64,000 nucleotides of DNA from Bin80 sp965208025 (lineage in GTDB: Bacteria > Bacteroidota > Rhodothermia > Rhodothermales > Bin80). The stretch is from the NCBI GenBank assembly GCA_965208025.1, contig OZ242302.1, positions 1,054,001 through 1,118,000 of the forward strand, given 5' to 3'. Shown here one piece after another: positions 34,325 to 43,774 of this stretch (its first letter is position 1; every line of letters begins with the position of its first letter). Made by a program: the position numbers and the translations under genes. The notes beneath the pieces are model-generated. The model made no database searches. It was not told the origin of the DNA and was given only the letters and a program-made list of their open reading frames with translations.

Positions 34325-36916
34325 TTACACGACCAAATTTAAGATTCGACCAGGGACATAGATCTCTCTCTTCGGAGATTCAGAATTCAGGAACCTCTGA
34401 ACATTGGGTTCAAGCATTGCAGCACGGATTGCTTCCTCTTTTCCAGTCATGGGAGAAACATGAATGGTTGCCCTGATCTTTCCATTCACTTGCACGGGTA
34501 ACTTGATGAGGTCTTCAACCAAGTATTCAGGCTCGGGCTCGGGCCAGAGGGCATAGGCTAATGATTCTGAATATCCAAGATGAGCCCATAGTTCTTCGGC
34601 AAGATGAGGGGCAAATGGAGCAAGAAGTAGAATGAATGGATCCGCAATTTGGCGCGGCAACTTATCCCACTTAAAGACGGCATTCACGAACTCCATCAAG
34701 GTGGCAATCGCCGTGTTCATGCGAAGGTCTTCAATATCTTTGGTCACGCGGTCAATGGTTTGGTGGAGTAAACGTAATTGATCCCGATCTGGTTGATCTT
34801 CACGTATGGGTCGTTCCGTAAACAGTCGCCAGACGCGACTCAGAAATCGGAAGGTTCCATGGACTCCACGGGTATTCCATGGTTTGACCTGCTCCAAAGG
34901 GCCCATAAACATCTCATACAGTCGGAATGCATCAGCTCCATATTGTTTTATGATCTCGTCGGGATTAATGACGTTCCCACGACTTTTACTCATCTTGAAT
35001 GCGCGAGCATCAACCTGGATATGTGGGGCATCTTTGAGTACAAGGACATCTCCCACTCTGACCAGTGCATCTTCATCCACGCGTACGGCCTCCAAGATCT
35101 CGCCAGAATGTAACTCTTTCCCAGCGTTCACATGATCAGCACTAACCCATTGTCCAGTTTTGCCATTTTTCCAGGCAGTGTATTCCAATTCACCTAGAAT
35201 CATACCCTGATGGACTAATTTTGCGAAAGGTTCGGGGGTAGACAGGACACCTGCATCATACAGTACCATATGCCAGAAGCGTGCATACAGCAGATGAAGT
35301 ACCGCATGCTCTGCACCACCAATGTACAGGTCAACGGGCATCCAGTACTGTTCTAATTCGGGATCAACGAGTCGCTCAGAGTTATGTGGATCAATGAAGC
35401 GTAGAAAGTACCAACATGAACCTGCCCATTGGGGCATGGTGTTGGTTTCTCGGCGGGCCATCTGGCCAGTGCTGGGATTTGTTGTATTCAGCCAGTCTTC
35501 TGCCAAGGCAAGGGGCCCCTCAGGAGTCCCACTGGGCTTGAACTCTTCTAACTCGGGTAGAGTGATCGGGAGTGCATTTTCAGGTAGCGAACAGACTTCT
35601 TCCCTCTCAAAGACAACCGGAATCGGCTCGCCCCAGTATCGCTGTCGGGAAAAGAGCCAATCACGCAGCTTATAATTCACCTTACGGCGTCCCACCTTCT
35701 GTTCTTCAAGCCAGTGGATGATCTTTTTTTTCGCCGCATCCACATGGAGTCCATCCAGAAAATCACTGTTCATGGCGGGCCCATCTCCTGTATATGCTAA
35801 GCCCGTAAAATCAGGTGGGGGTTGAACCGTCCGCCGAATCGGGAGGCCATACTTGGCAGCAAAAGCCCAGTCTCGCTCATCTTGTCCAGGTACGGCCATG
35901 ATTGCGCCAGTTCCATAGGAAGACAGAACATAATCTGCTATCCAGATGGGAATTGCTTCCTGATTCACAGGATTCATGGCACATGCGCCAGTAAACACAC
36001 CTGTTTTTTCTTTTTGGAGTTCCGTACGCTCCAGATCGCTTTTGCGAGATGCAAGATCCATATAGCGGCGGACTTCATCCATCTGATCCTCGGTGGCAAT
36101 CTGTGCAACCAGAGGGTGTTCAGGAGCAAGCACCATATAGGTGGCACCGAAGAGGGTATCGGGGCGAGTAGTGTATACACGGATAGAGAGGTCATCCGAG
36201 TCCTTGACCTTGAAGTCTATGTCTGCGCCCTCACTACGTCCGATCCAGTTGCGCTGCATTTCCTTTGTGCTTACGGGCCAGTCCATTTGCTCAAGTCCGT
36301 CCAACAAGCGCTCGGCATATTCTGTGATGCGTAAAACCCACTGCCGAAGCATCCGCCTCTCACATGGAAATCCCCCAATATCACTCTTGCCATCTATCAC
36401 TTCTTCATTGGCCAGCGTCGTCCCTAATTCTTCGCACCACCAAACAGGTACCTTTGCTTCGTAGGCGAGTCCACGTTCAAGCAACTTCAGAAAAATCCAC
36501 TGAGTCCATTTGATGTAACTTGGGTCGGTCGTATCTATCTCACGATTCCAGTCATAGGAAAAACCGAGCGACTTAAGCTGCTTCCTGAAGCGGGCAATAT
36601 TTCGTTCCGTGGTGATACGTGGATGGGTTCCAGTTCGGAGCGCGTATTGTTCGGCGGGAAGTCCAAACGCATCCCACCCAATCGGATGAAGTACATTAAA
36701 GCCCCGCATCCGCTTGTACCGCGCCACAATATCGGTGGCTGTGTATCCCTCGGGATGACCAACATGTAGCCCTGCCCCGCTTGGGTAAGGGAACATGTCC
36801 AGTACATAATACTTGGGTTTTGAGGTATCAACTCGGAGCGGCGTGTGGAATGTCTTATTTGATTCCCAGAAGGTTTGCCACCTATGTTCAATTTCCCGAA
36901 AAGGATATGCCGCCAT
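34325..36916 (-). CDS. leuS: Leucine--tRNA ligase
   Basis: 863 residues. Class I synthetase for tRNA-Leu. The HIGH motif is in MFPYPSGAGLHVGHPEGY, the KMSKS motif in FKMSKSRGNVINPDE, and the CP1 editing domain lies between (TTRPDTLFGATYMVLAPEHP). All domains including the C-terminal anticodon-binding part are intact. It is the first gene of the run ending in guaA and lies 99 bp after dnaJ, so it may have its own promoter. Confidence 0.97.
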   Translation of the reverse strand: MAAYPFREIEHRWQTFWESNKTFHTPLRVDTSKPKYYVLDMFPYPSGAGLHVGHPEGYTATDIVARYKRMRGFNVLHPIGWDAFGLPAEQYALRTGTHPRITTERNIARFRKQLKSLGFSYDWNREIDTTDPSYIKWTQWIFLKLLERGLAYEAKVPVWWCEELGTTLANEEVIDGKSDIGGFPCERRMLRQWVLRITEYAERLLDGLEQMDWPVSTKEMQRNWIGRSEGADIDFKVKDSDDLSIRVYTTRPDTLFGATYMVLAPEHPLVAQIATEDQMDEVRRYMDLASRKSDLERTELQKEKTGVFTGACAMNPVNQEAIPIWIADYVLSSYGTGAIMAVPGQDERDWAFAAKYGLPIRRTVQPPPDFTGLAYTGDGPAMNSDFLDGLHVDAAKKKIIHWLEEQKVGRRKVNYKLRDWLFSRQRYWGEPIPVVFEREEVCSLPENALPITLPELEEFKPSGTPEGPLALAEDWLNTTNPSTGQMARRETNTMPQWAGSCWYFLRFIDPHNSERLVDPELEQYWMPVDLYIGGAEHAVLHLLYARFWHMVLYDAGVLSTPEPFAKLVHQGMILGELEYTAWKNGKTGQWVSADHVNAGKELHSGEILEAVRVDEDALVRVGDVLVLKDAPHIQVDARAFKMSKSRGNVINPDEIIKQYGADAFRLYEMFMGPLEQVKPWNTRGVHGTFRFLSRVWRLFTERPIREDQPDRDQLRLLHQTIDRVTKDIEDLRMNTAIATLMEFVNAVFKWDKLPRQIADPFILLLAPFAPHLAEELWAHLGYSESLAYALWPEPEPEYLVEDLIKLPVQVNGKIRATIHVSPMTGKEEAIRAAMLEPNVQRFLNSESPKREIYVPGRILNLVV

Positions 36917-37015
36917 TTAAACAAAAACAATACGAAGTGGATAGCCTGAAAACCTGAGCAAGGAATATGCGGAGAGTGAAATCAATTGGTTCAACAGAAC
37001 TGAGCCGCAAACAAT

Positions 37016-38173
37016 TTATACAAATGCGTCTTTAACTTTTGAAAAGAACGATTTATTCTTTTCTGACTGCTCGGGATTGAACGAACTTGAATCTCGGAGT
37101 TTTTCCAGCACTTTTTTATCTGAATCGGAGAGATTTTGGGGAATCCATACCCGAACACGTATCAACTGATCACCTTTTTTTGAGGATCGGAGTTGCCCGA
37201 GCCCCTTCCCCTGCATTCGTAAAATCTTCCCTGACTGAGTGCCTGGGGCAATCTTTACGCTTGCCCGCCCAGAGAGAGTTGGCACTTCAATGTCAGCACC
37301 GAGTGATGCGTCGGGGAATGAGATATCCAGGTTATAGATTAGATCACTCCCTCTGCGGATAAAGTAATCATGTGCTTTTTCGAGAATCTCAATCCTCAGA
37401 TCCCCAGATCTACCTCCCCGAGCTCCCGAGTGACCCTGCCCCCGCAAATTGATCACCATCCCATCTTCAACGCCCGCGGGCACTTTAACTTTGATAGATG
37501 ATTCACCATCAAGCCGTCCCTGCCCCCGACACTCAGCGCAAGATTCCTCTATGATCTGACCTTCTCCCCGACACTTGCTACACTCGGATACACTTACAAA
37601 TTGTCCCATAGGAGTCTGACGTACGCGGCGTTCCTCACCGATACCATTGCATCCAGAGCATTGCTTCAGTTGGCTGGGGCCACCTTTGGCACCACTTCCC
37701 TCACATGTACGGCAGGGCGTCAGTCGGCGGACTTTCACACGCTTTTCCGTCCCATCGGCAATTTCTTCTAACGTTAATGCAAGTTGCTGTCGTATGGTAC
37801 CGCCTGGTTGCCCGCGTTCTCGGGTTTGCTGTCGTCTTCCTCCAAAGAGATCATCAAATACACTCCCACCTCTTGATCCACCGAAAATATCACCGAATGC
37901 ACTGAGAATATCATCTACGTTGGTGAAGCCTTGGGATCCACCTCCACTGGAGGCACGCAAACCATCTTCGCCGTAGCGGTCATACAAGTTACGCTTCTCT
38001 TGGTCACTTAGGACTTCATAGGCTACGGCAGCTTCTTTGAAACGAGATTCGGCAGCCTTATTCCCAGGATTGCGATCAGGATGGTTTTTTAGTGCAATCT
38101 TTCGGTACGCTTTTTTGATTTCATCTGCAGAGGCGGTCCGACTAACACCTAAGATTCCATAATAATCACTCAT
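37016..38173 (-). CDS. dnaJ: Chaperone protein DnaJ
   Basis: 385 residues. Co-chaperone that delivers substrates to DnaK and stimulates its ATPase. Order of parts: J domain (1-70) with the HPD motif in KNHPDRNPG; Gly-rich linker (about 75-120); zinc domain with four CxxCxGxG repeats (CRTCEGSG, CSGCNGIG, CSKCRGEG, CAECRGQG); C-terminal substrate domains. It overlaps grpE by 8 bp and belongs to the hrcA-grpE-dnaJ heat-shock operon; dnaK is elsewhere. Confidence 0.97.
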   Translation of the reverse strand: MSDYYGILGVSRTASADEIKKAYRKIALKNHPDRNPGNKAAESRFKEAAVAYEVLSDQEKRNLYDRYGEDGLRASSGGGSQGFTNVDDILSAFGDIFGGSRGGSVFDDLFGGRRQQTRERGQPGGTIRQQLALTLEEIADGTEKRVKVRRLTPCRTCEGSGAKGGPSQLKQCSGCNGIGEERRVRQTPMGQFVSVSECSKCRGEGQIIEESCAECRGQGRLDGESSIKVKVPAGVEDGMVINLRGQGHSGARGGRSGDLRIEILEKAHDYFIRRGSDLIYNLDISFPDASLGADIEVPTLSGRASVKIAPGTQSGKILRMQGKGLGQLRSSKKGDQLIRVRVWIPQNLSDSDKKVLEKLRDSSSFNPEQSEKNKSFFSKVKDAFV

Positions 38174-38795
38174 TCGTCTCTGCCTCCTCTGAAACTGCAG
38201 GATCAGGTGCGATTGCTACAATCACCTTTGCATGTCTGAGTACCTGATCTCCAAGACAATAACCTGAGAGACTCTCAAATAAGACATGTCCTTCCAGTTG
38301 ACCCTCCTGGGCAGGTGCCTGCCCAACTGCTTCATGAAGGTGTTCATCAAATGGCACTCCGACCGTATCAATCCGAGTGAGGCCAAGCTTACTGAGTTCA
38401 GTACTAAAGTTTTTCATCACAAGAGTTAGCCCGGACATGAGGGAGACAAAAGCATGGTCGTCGGATTGTGTCTTCTCTGCGGCGGTGAGTGAGCGCTCAA
38501 GATCATCCAGAATTGGCAGGAATGATCGAATCACACCAGCCTTTGCGCGAGATGACCAATCCGAACGTTGGCTCTCCATTCGTCGGCGATAGTTGGCGAA
38601 TTCGGCGGCAACCCGAAGCCGCTGATCTTTCTCGGCGGCCAGTTCTTCGGTGCATTGGATCAGAGGATCAGGTAGTTCCTCTGTCTGGGAGGAGTTGAGC
38701 GATCCATTCTCAGAATGAAGCTCAGTTTCATTCTCCTCAGGTGGAGTGGATTGTCCAAGTGATTCGTCTTTTTCCTCCGAAAATTCTTTAGTCAT
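38166..38795 (-). CDS. grpE: Nucleotide exchange factor GrpE
   Basis: 209 residues. It catalyses ADP release from DnaK. An acidic, disordered N-terminus (1-45) is followed by the long coiled-coil (AEFANYRRRMESQRSDW region) and the C-terminal beta domain with DPAVSEE at the end. The GVPFDEHLHEAVGQ segment is the usual family hallmark. The gene overlaps hrcA upstream and dnaJ downstream by 8 bp each, consistent with translational coupling. Confidence 0.95.
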   Translation of the reverse strand: MTKEFSEEKDESLGQSTPPEENETELHSENGSLNSSQTEELPDPLIQCTEELAAEKDQRLRVAAEFANYRRRMESQRSDWSSRAKAGVIRSFLPILDDLERSLTAAEKTQSDDHAFVSLMSGLTLVMKNFSTELSKLGLTRIDTVGVPFDEHLHEAVGQAPAQEGQLEGHVLFESLSGYCLGDQVLRHAKVIVAIAPDPAVSEEAETNE

Positions 38796-39852
38796 TCGTA
38801 TGTGTATATTGTCGTGAACTGATCATTGCAGGTCTATTCAGTAGGGAAGCCATGGTCTCAACAAGAGAAATTGCGCGCCCATAATCCATCCTCATGGGCC
38901 CGAGCAATCCAATGGTTCCAGTACTTTCACCTACATTATAACGGGCAGTGACGATAGAATAAGTGCTGGCAGATTCATCCTCAATCTCACTACCAATTCC
39001 CACAGAGACCCATTGTTTCGAATCCAATTTGCTACCAGGAGCCTGTTCAAAAAGTTGAACTACATATCCCTCGTTTTCAATGAGTTTCATCAATCTCCGC
39101 AAATCATCCGTGGCTTGGAACTCTGGCTGGACGAGGAGTCCACCCGTTCCAGAATGGGTTAAACGACCTTCATCAGAATCGCTAAACAGCGTAGATGATT
39201 CATGAAGGATCAATTGTACGATTCCGGTTGGATCATGATCAAGGTCTTTGGTGCGAACCACATAATTGCGGCGGATCTCATCCAGGCGTAGACCAGCAAG
39301 TCGTTCGTTAAGGATTGACACAATTCGGTCCAGATCCTGACGTCTGATCGACATATCTGTTTCGTAGATAATCGTCTTCACTAGGTGACTCCGCACGCTG
39401 ATCACGATCATAATATTTGATTCGGATAGGGGAACCACATCTAATCGCTCTAGCACTCCAGTAGAGATTTTTGGACTGAGAACTACACCGAGAAGATTAG
39501 ACATGCGACCGAGTAAACGAGATGTTTCTCGGAAGAGCGTATCTGCATCCCCCATGAGCCGGTCCAACTTCCCTTTCAATAGTCGTCTCTCAATGGTGGA
39601 CAACTCCGGGGTATCAATTAATTCATTCACGAATGCACGATATCCCAACTCCGTTGGCATACGTCCAGCTGACCTATAAGGATGACGCAAAAAGCCCTGC
39701 TCTTCTAAATCTGAAAGCGTATTTCGAACGGTGGCAGGACTGAGTCCGAGGGACGACTGCTTGGACAGTGTGCGAGACCCGACGGGGCCTGCGGTATCAA
39801 TAAAATTCCGCACAACTAGCCGTAGGATAGCACGCTCACGATCCGTTAATAT
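38788..39852 (-). CDS. hrcA: Heat-inducible transcription repressor HrcA (no standard start codon at the expected position)
   Basis: Repressor of the groE/dnaK heat-shock regulon. The winged-helix part reads LTDRERAILRLVVRNFIDTAGPVGSRTL, with the later ATVRNTLSDLEEQGFL recognition segment, then the GAF-like and inserted dimerisation domains. The first standard start codon in frame is a GTG at 39813, but that would remove the conserved RERAILRLV helix, which is plainly encoded upstream in the same frame. The residue at the family's usual Met position is an ATA codon (39852-39850), preceded about 10 bp away by a GGGGGAG ribosome-binding-site-like stretch. So either ATA is used, or a longer/alternative start exists. 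No CIRCE inverted repeat is seen nearby. First gene of hrcA-grpE-dnaJ. Confidence 0.88.
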   Translation of the reverse strand: MLTDRERAILRLVVRNFIDTAGPVGSRTLSKQSSLGLSPATVRNTLSDLEEQGFLRHPYRSAGRMPTELGYRAFVNELIDTPELSTIERRLLKGKLDRLMGDADTLFRETSRLLGRMSNLLGVVLSPKISTGVLERLDVVPLSESNIMIVISVRSHLVKTIIYETDMSIRRQDLDRIVSILNERLAGLRLDEIRRNYVVRTKDLDHDPTGIVQLILHESSTLFSDSDEGRLTHSGTGGLLVQPEFQATDDLRRLMKLIENEGYVVQLFEQAPGSKLDSKQWVSVGIGSEIEDESASTYSIVTARYNVGESTGTIGLLGPMRMDYGRAISLVETMASLLNRPAMISSRQYTHTND

Positions 39853-40097
39853 GGAGGATGTACTCCCCCGAGATTGATATGTAGTCCTGATGGTTTTGAT
39901 GACTGGATACGTATATATTCTCTTAAATTAAGTGGTACAAATTTCTTGCCGCATCCCCGAAATGGGATAGCGGACATTGAATGGCTGTCAATTAGTCCGA
40001 TCCGCCATTGGATACCCCCTGCTTAGCATGCAGTTTCAAAATTTGGCAACAGACTGTCCATTCTTGCGTACCCAAGGAATTACAATTCTAATTTTTC
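39853..40097. promoter_or_regulatory. Divergent intergenic region hrcA/sppA
   Basis: 245 bp that must hold promoters for both hrcA (minus) and sppA (plus). AT-rich around 39905-39930. I searched for a CIRCE element (TTAGCACTC-N9-GAGTGCTAA) and did not find one. Confidence 0.4.
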
Positions 40098-41873
40098 ATG
40101 CGCTTTTTTCCTACCCTTATCGCGAGCACCCTGGGGGCATTCATTGCTTTCGGGCTACTCCTTTTCGTTGGATCTCTGATCGTTACGGGCGTGATTACCT
40201 CCGCGATTTCAACGAGTGAACCCTCAGTCTCCTCGGGTTCAGTGCTCGTATTGTCACTTTCGGGTCCGATTGAAGAGTATGGGACGCCTGATCCAATCTT
40301 TGAACTTTTTGATGTACCCCAGCCTCAAAGCCTGAATCACATCCAGAACGCCCTCCAACACGCTGCGACGGACGATCGAATTGAAGCCGTGTGGCTCAAG
40401 CCTCAGGCGGTCATTGCTGGATGGGCAACCTTGCAGGAAGTTAGGGAGTCACTTCTCAAATTCAAAGAAAGTGGTAAACCACTCGTTGCATCGGCATCGG
40501 GTGATTTTGCCATGCGCGAATCCGACTTTTTTCTTGCATCTGCTGCAGATAGCATCTATGCATCGCCGCAGGCATTCTTTGAATTTAACGGGTTTTACTT
40601 GGGAGTCTCCTTCTATAAAGGACTCTTGGATAAGTTGGATATTGAGCCTACCGTCCTTCGAGTTGGTGCCTACAAGGGAGGAATTGAACCCTATACCCGC
40701 TCCGATTTGTCCAATGAGAACCGGGCTCAACTGACGGCGGTACTTGAGAACTGGAATGATCTCTTGACCCGTACAATCGCATTGGAACGAGATATAGAAC
40801 TGGACGAAGTTGCAAATCTTATGCAGTCAGGGGCTCTCTTCACGACCGAAGATGCCCTTGCCTACGGCCTTTTGGATGCGCTTCTGCAAAACGAAGAAAT
40901 TGAAGCACATATCCAAGCTTTAGCTGGACTTGATGATGAGTTGAAAACCGTTAGCTTATCTCGGTATTACCCATCCACAACGAGAAAGTCATCCAGTTCC
41001 GATCATCTGATTGGAATCATGAATGCCTCTGGTACGATCATTAGCGGGAATAGCAATGATCTCAACGGATATTTGGGCGCCTCTACTTTCCAGAAATCCA
41101 TGAAGAAATTTCGGGACAACGATAAGGTAAAAGCGGTCGTATTGCGTATTGATTCCCCTGGTGGGAGTGCCACCGCCAGCGAGGCGATGTGGCAAGCTGT
41201 AAAGGAGACGACGAAGAAAAAGCCTGTGATTGTCTCTATGGGAGACCTTGCTGCATCCGGGGGGTACTGGCTTGCAATGGCGGGAGACACGATCCTTGCA
41301 TCCCCTCATACCTTGACCGGCTCCATTGGTGTGTATGGGCTGCACTTTAGCATTGGACGAATGCTGGACACCAAGTTGGGGATTACATCTGATCAGGTCT
41401 TGACCAGCGAATACGCGGATATGTTTTCGGGGATGCGTCCTCTTCGCCCTGTCGAGCGGGCCTTATTTGAGCGCTCATTAGATGAAACGTATGCAAAGTT
41501 TCTTGAGCGTGTCTCTGAGAATCGGAATATGTCTGAGGAAGCCGTACATAATGTAGCACAGGGAAGGATCTGGACTGGTGAAGCCGCTTTGGAAGCTGGC
41601 TTGATTGACGGATATGGAACACTGAGTGATGCAATTGACCTAGCCGTCGAAATGGCGAATCTGGAAGATGAGGAGTACCAGATTCAACGCCGTCCGATCC
41701 CCGAGACCTTGATGGATCAGTACTTAGAACTCTTCTTGGCTCGTATTCAATCCTTCTTTGAGTCCCCCATTGAGACCCATCTCCGTGCAGAGGCGAAACT
41801 TCTGGAGGAAGCGAAACTTCTCCTTGGAGTCCCAATTGCCCGATTACCTATTGATCTGGATGGGATTGATTGA
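40098..41873 (+). CDS. sppA: Signal peptide peptidase SppA, 67K type
   Basis: 591 residues, the long two-domain form. An N-terminal transmembrane helix (about 9-35) anchors it. The first domain holds the general base Lys193 in GAYKGGIEPYTR; the second holds the nucleophile Ser387 in DLAASGGYWLAMAGD, the Ser/Lys dyad known from E. coli SppA. It degrades cleaved signal peptides in the membrane. The gene appears monocistronic and is divergent from hrcA. Confidence 0.95.
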   Translation: MRFFPTLIASTLGAFIAFGLLLFVGSLIVTGVITSAISTSEPSVSSGSVLVLSLSGPIEEYGTPDPIFELFDVPQPQSLNHIQNALQHAATDDRIEAVWLKPQAVIAGWATLQEVRESLLKFKESGKPLVASASGDFAMRESDFFLASAADSIYASPQAFFEFNGFYLGVSFYKGLLDKLDIEPTVLRVGAYKGGIEPYTRSDLSNENRAQLTAVLENWNDLLTRTIALERDIELDEVANLMQSGALFTTEDALAYGLLDALLQNEEIEAHIQALAGLDDELKTVSLSRYYPSTTRKSSSSDHLIGIMNASGTIISGNSNDLNGYLGASTFQKSMKKFRDNDKVKAVVLRIDSPGGSATASEAMWQAVKETTKKKPVIVSMGDLAASGGYWLAMAGDTILASPHTLTGSIGVYGLHFSIGRMLDTKLGITSDQVLTSEYADMFSGMRPLRPVERALFERSLDETYAKFLERVSENRNMSEEAVHNVAQGRIWTGEAALEAGLIDGYGTLSDAIDLAVEMANLEDEEYQIQRRPIPETLMDQYLELFLARIQSFFESPIETHLRAEAKLLEEAKLLLGVPIARLPIDLDGID

Positions 41874-42265
41874 GGGGTTCCCGACTCTGGTCTTGACTGC
41901 CATGAACCCTGATCCATAAGAGAATTGATTGCATTCCAGATGGGCATGCTCACCAGATTTACAAGGGAGTTAGGGGTAAACAGTGTTTGGGAGGATGGTT
42001 AGATCATTCATATCAAGGTAGGGAACTACTGATCACTCTTGGATCTGCTCAGCGTGTGACGCATCCAGCTTCTCCTTGGGTTATATTCCCACGCTTACGG
42101 TATATCGCCACGCCAGTTCTGACGTACGTTTGTTTGGGGCAGTATCTATTTAAGGCTTTACTATTTTCGTCAATCCTTGTTACGGATCAGTAAGCACAAC
42201 CGAAAGGGACACCTCAAACCCGTAGTCGTATGATCAATCTTCATCCCTCAAGTAAGTCCATGGTT
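41874..42265. other. Intergenic stretch, nothing recognised
   Basis: About 390 bp between the converging sppA and gpmI genes. A weak inverted pair (AGGGGTTC … GAACCCT, 41875-41920) could terminate sppA, but there is no T-run. No gene is seen. Confidence 0.35.
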
Positions 42266-43774
42266 TCAAATCTTCACAAGTGTCCTGCCTGTCATTTTCT
42301 TGGGACATGGCAACCCCATCAAATGCAGAATGGTAGGAGCAACATCTCCCAATTTTCCTGGATGTATCGATCCAGAAAATCCATCTTTGATGATTAAATG
42401 GGGTACGAGAGCGGTAGAGTGAGCTGTGTTGGGGGATCCGTCCTCATTTTGCATGTAGTCAGCATTCCCATGATCCGCAATGATACTTACTCCATAGCCT
42501 GACGAAACGGCTGCTTCAACGACGGTTCGGACTCCTTTATCTACCGCCTCAACCGCCTTGACTGCTGCATTGAATACACCTGTATGCCCTACCATGTCTG
42601 GGTTTGCAAAATTGAGACATACAAAATCATATTTTCTCTTGCGTAATGCTTTTGCACACCGATCGGCAACTTCGGGAGCACTCATTTCTGGTTGCAAATC
42701 ATAGGTTGGAACTTTGGGAGATGCGATCAGCATTCGCTCTTCCCCCTCAAATAATGCCTCGCGCCCACCACTAAAAAAGTATGTTACATGCGGATACTTC
42801 TCCGTCTCTGCAACACGTAACTGTCGCAGGCCTGCATCCGCAATCGCCTCCCCTAATGTATCTTCCAGATCTACCTTATCAAACGCAACGGGCAATCCGA
42901 AATTCTTGTCATAGGGTGTAAGAGTGCAGAAACTCAATCTCTCAAAGGGAGTGATTTTGAATTGAGCATCTGATGGGTTTTGGGTGAATGCATTGACCAG
43001 TTGACGCCCCCGATCTGCCCTGAAATTGAAAAAAACGACTGCATCTCCATCGCGGACAGGAGTCTGGTGAATTATATGTGGTTCAATGAATTCATCTGTG
43101 ATGCCAGAGGCATAACTTGACTCAATCGCAGCGGAAGCACTCTCACTGGTCTGTCCTACTCCATCTACGAGCATCCGATATGCTTTCCCCGTTCGCTCCC
43201 ATCTTTGGTCTCGATCCATAGCATGATATCGACCAATCACCGTAGAAATTTGCGCCAACTGCCCCGCTTTCTTATCAAACTGTTGCACATAATGGGCAGC
43301 GCCATGCGGATCTGTATCTCTACCGTCTGTGAATGCGTGTACGCATACCTGCTCACGAGAAAGACCCTCACGGTTCGCTAATTCACATAGGGCAACCAGA
43401 TGGTCAATATGACTGTGCACCCCTCCATCAGAGAATAGCCCCATCAGATGTAAACGCGAAGCTCGGGCATGCCTTGCAGTTGTGACCAAGACCTCATTAT
43501 CAAAGATTGAACAATCATGAATGGCAAGATCAATGCGCGTAATTTCCTGATTTACGATGCGACCTGCACCTAAATTCATATGACCAACCTCACTATTCCC
43601 CATTTGCCCTGATGGCAAACCAACAGGCCTTCCTGAAGCTTCCAAAGTTCCATTGGGGTGCTTGGCAAATAGATGATCCAGGAATGGCTTATGTGCTTGA
43701 TCAATTGCACTGACCACTGGATTGGCGGCAATCCCATAGCCGTCCATGATGATGAGAATATGTCTACTTGGCAT
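42266..43774 (-). CDS. gpmI: 2,3-bisphosphoglycerate-independent phosphoglycerate mutase
   Basis: 502 residues from ATG 43774, preceded by a GAGGAG ribosome-binding site about 9 bp upstream; a longer frame to 43822 lies inside nth and is not conserved. It interconverts 3- and 2-phosphoglycerate in glycolysis using two Mn ions. Asp11 is in IIMDGYG, the phosphoserine nucleophile Ser61 in QMGNSEVGHMNLGAGR, and the C-terminal metal site in ADHGNADYM. Intact. It overlaps the end of nth by 11 bp. Confidence 0.95.
   Translation of the reverse strand: MPSRHILIIMDGYGIAANPVVSAIDQAHKPFLDHLFAKHPNGTLEASGRPVGLPSGQMGNSEVGHMNLGAGRIVNQEITRIDLAIHDCSIFDNEVLVTTARHARASRLHLMGLFSDGGVHSHIDHLVALCELANREGLSREQVCVHAFTDGRDTDPHGAAHYVQQFDKKAGQLAQISTVIGRYHAMDRDQRWERTGKAYRMLVDGVGQTSESASAAIESSYASGITDEFIEPHIIHQTPVRDGDAVVFFNFRADRGRQLVNAFTQNPSDAQFKITPFERLSFCTLTPYDKNFGLPVAFDKVDLEDTLGEAIADAGLRQLRVAETEKYPHVTYFFSGGREALFEGEERMLIASPKVPTYDLQPEMSAPEVADRCAKALRKRKYDFVCLNFANPDMVGHTGVFNAAVKAVEAVDKGVRTVVEAAVSSGYGVSIIADHGNADYMQNEDGSPNTAHSTALVPHLIIKDGFSGSIHPGKLGDVAPTILHLMGLPCPKKMTGRTLVKI

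Noticed and set aside
39853..40097. CIRCE element upstream of hrcA
   Set aside because: No TTAGCACTC/GAGTGCTAA pair was found by reading both strands.
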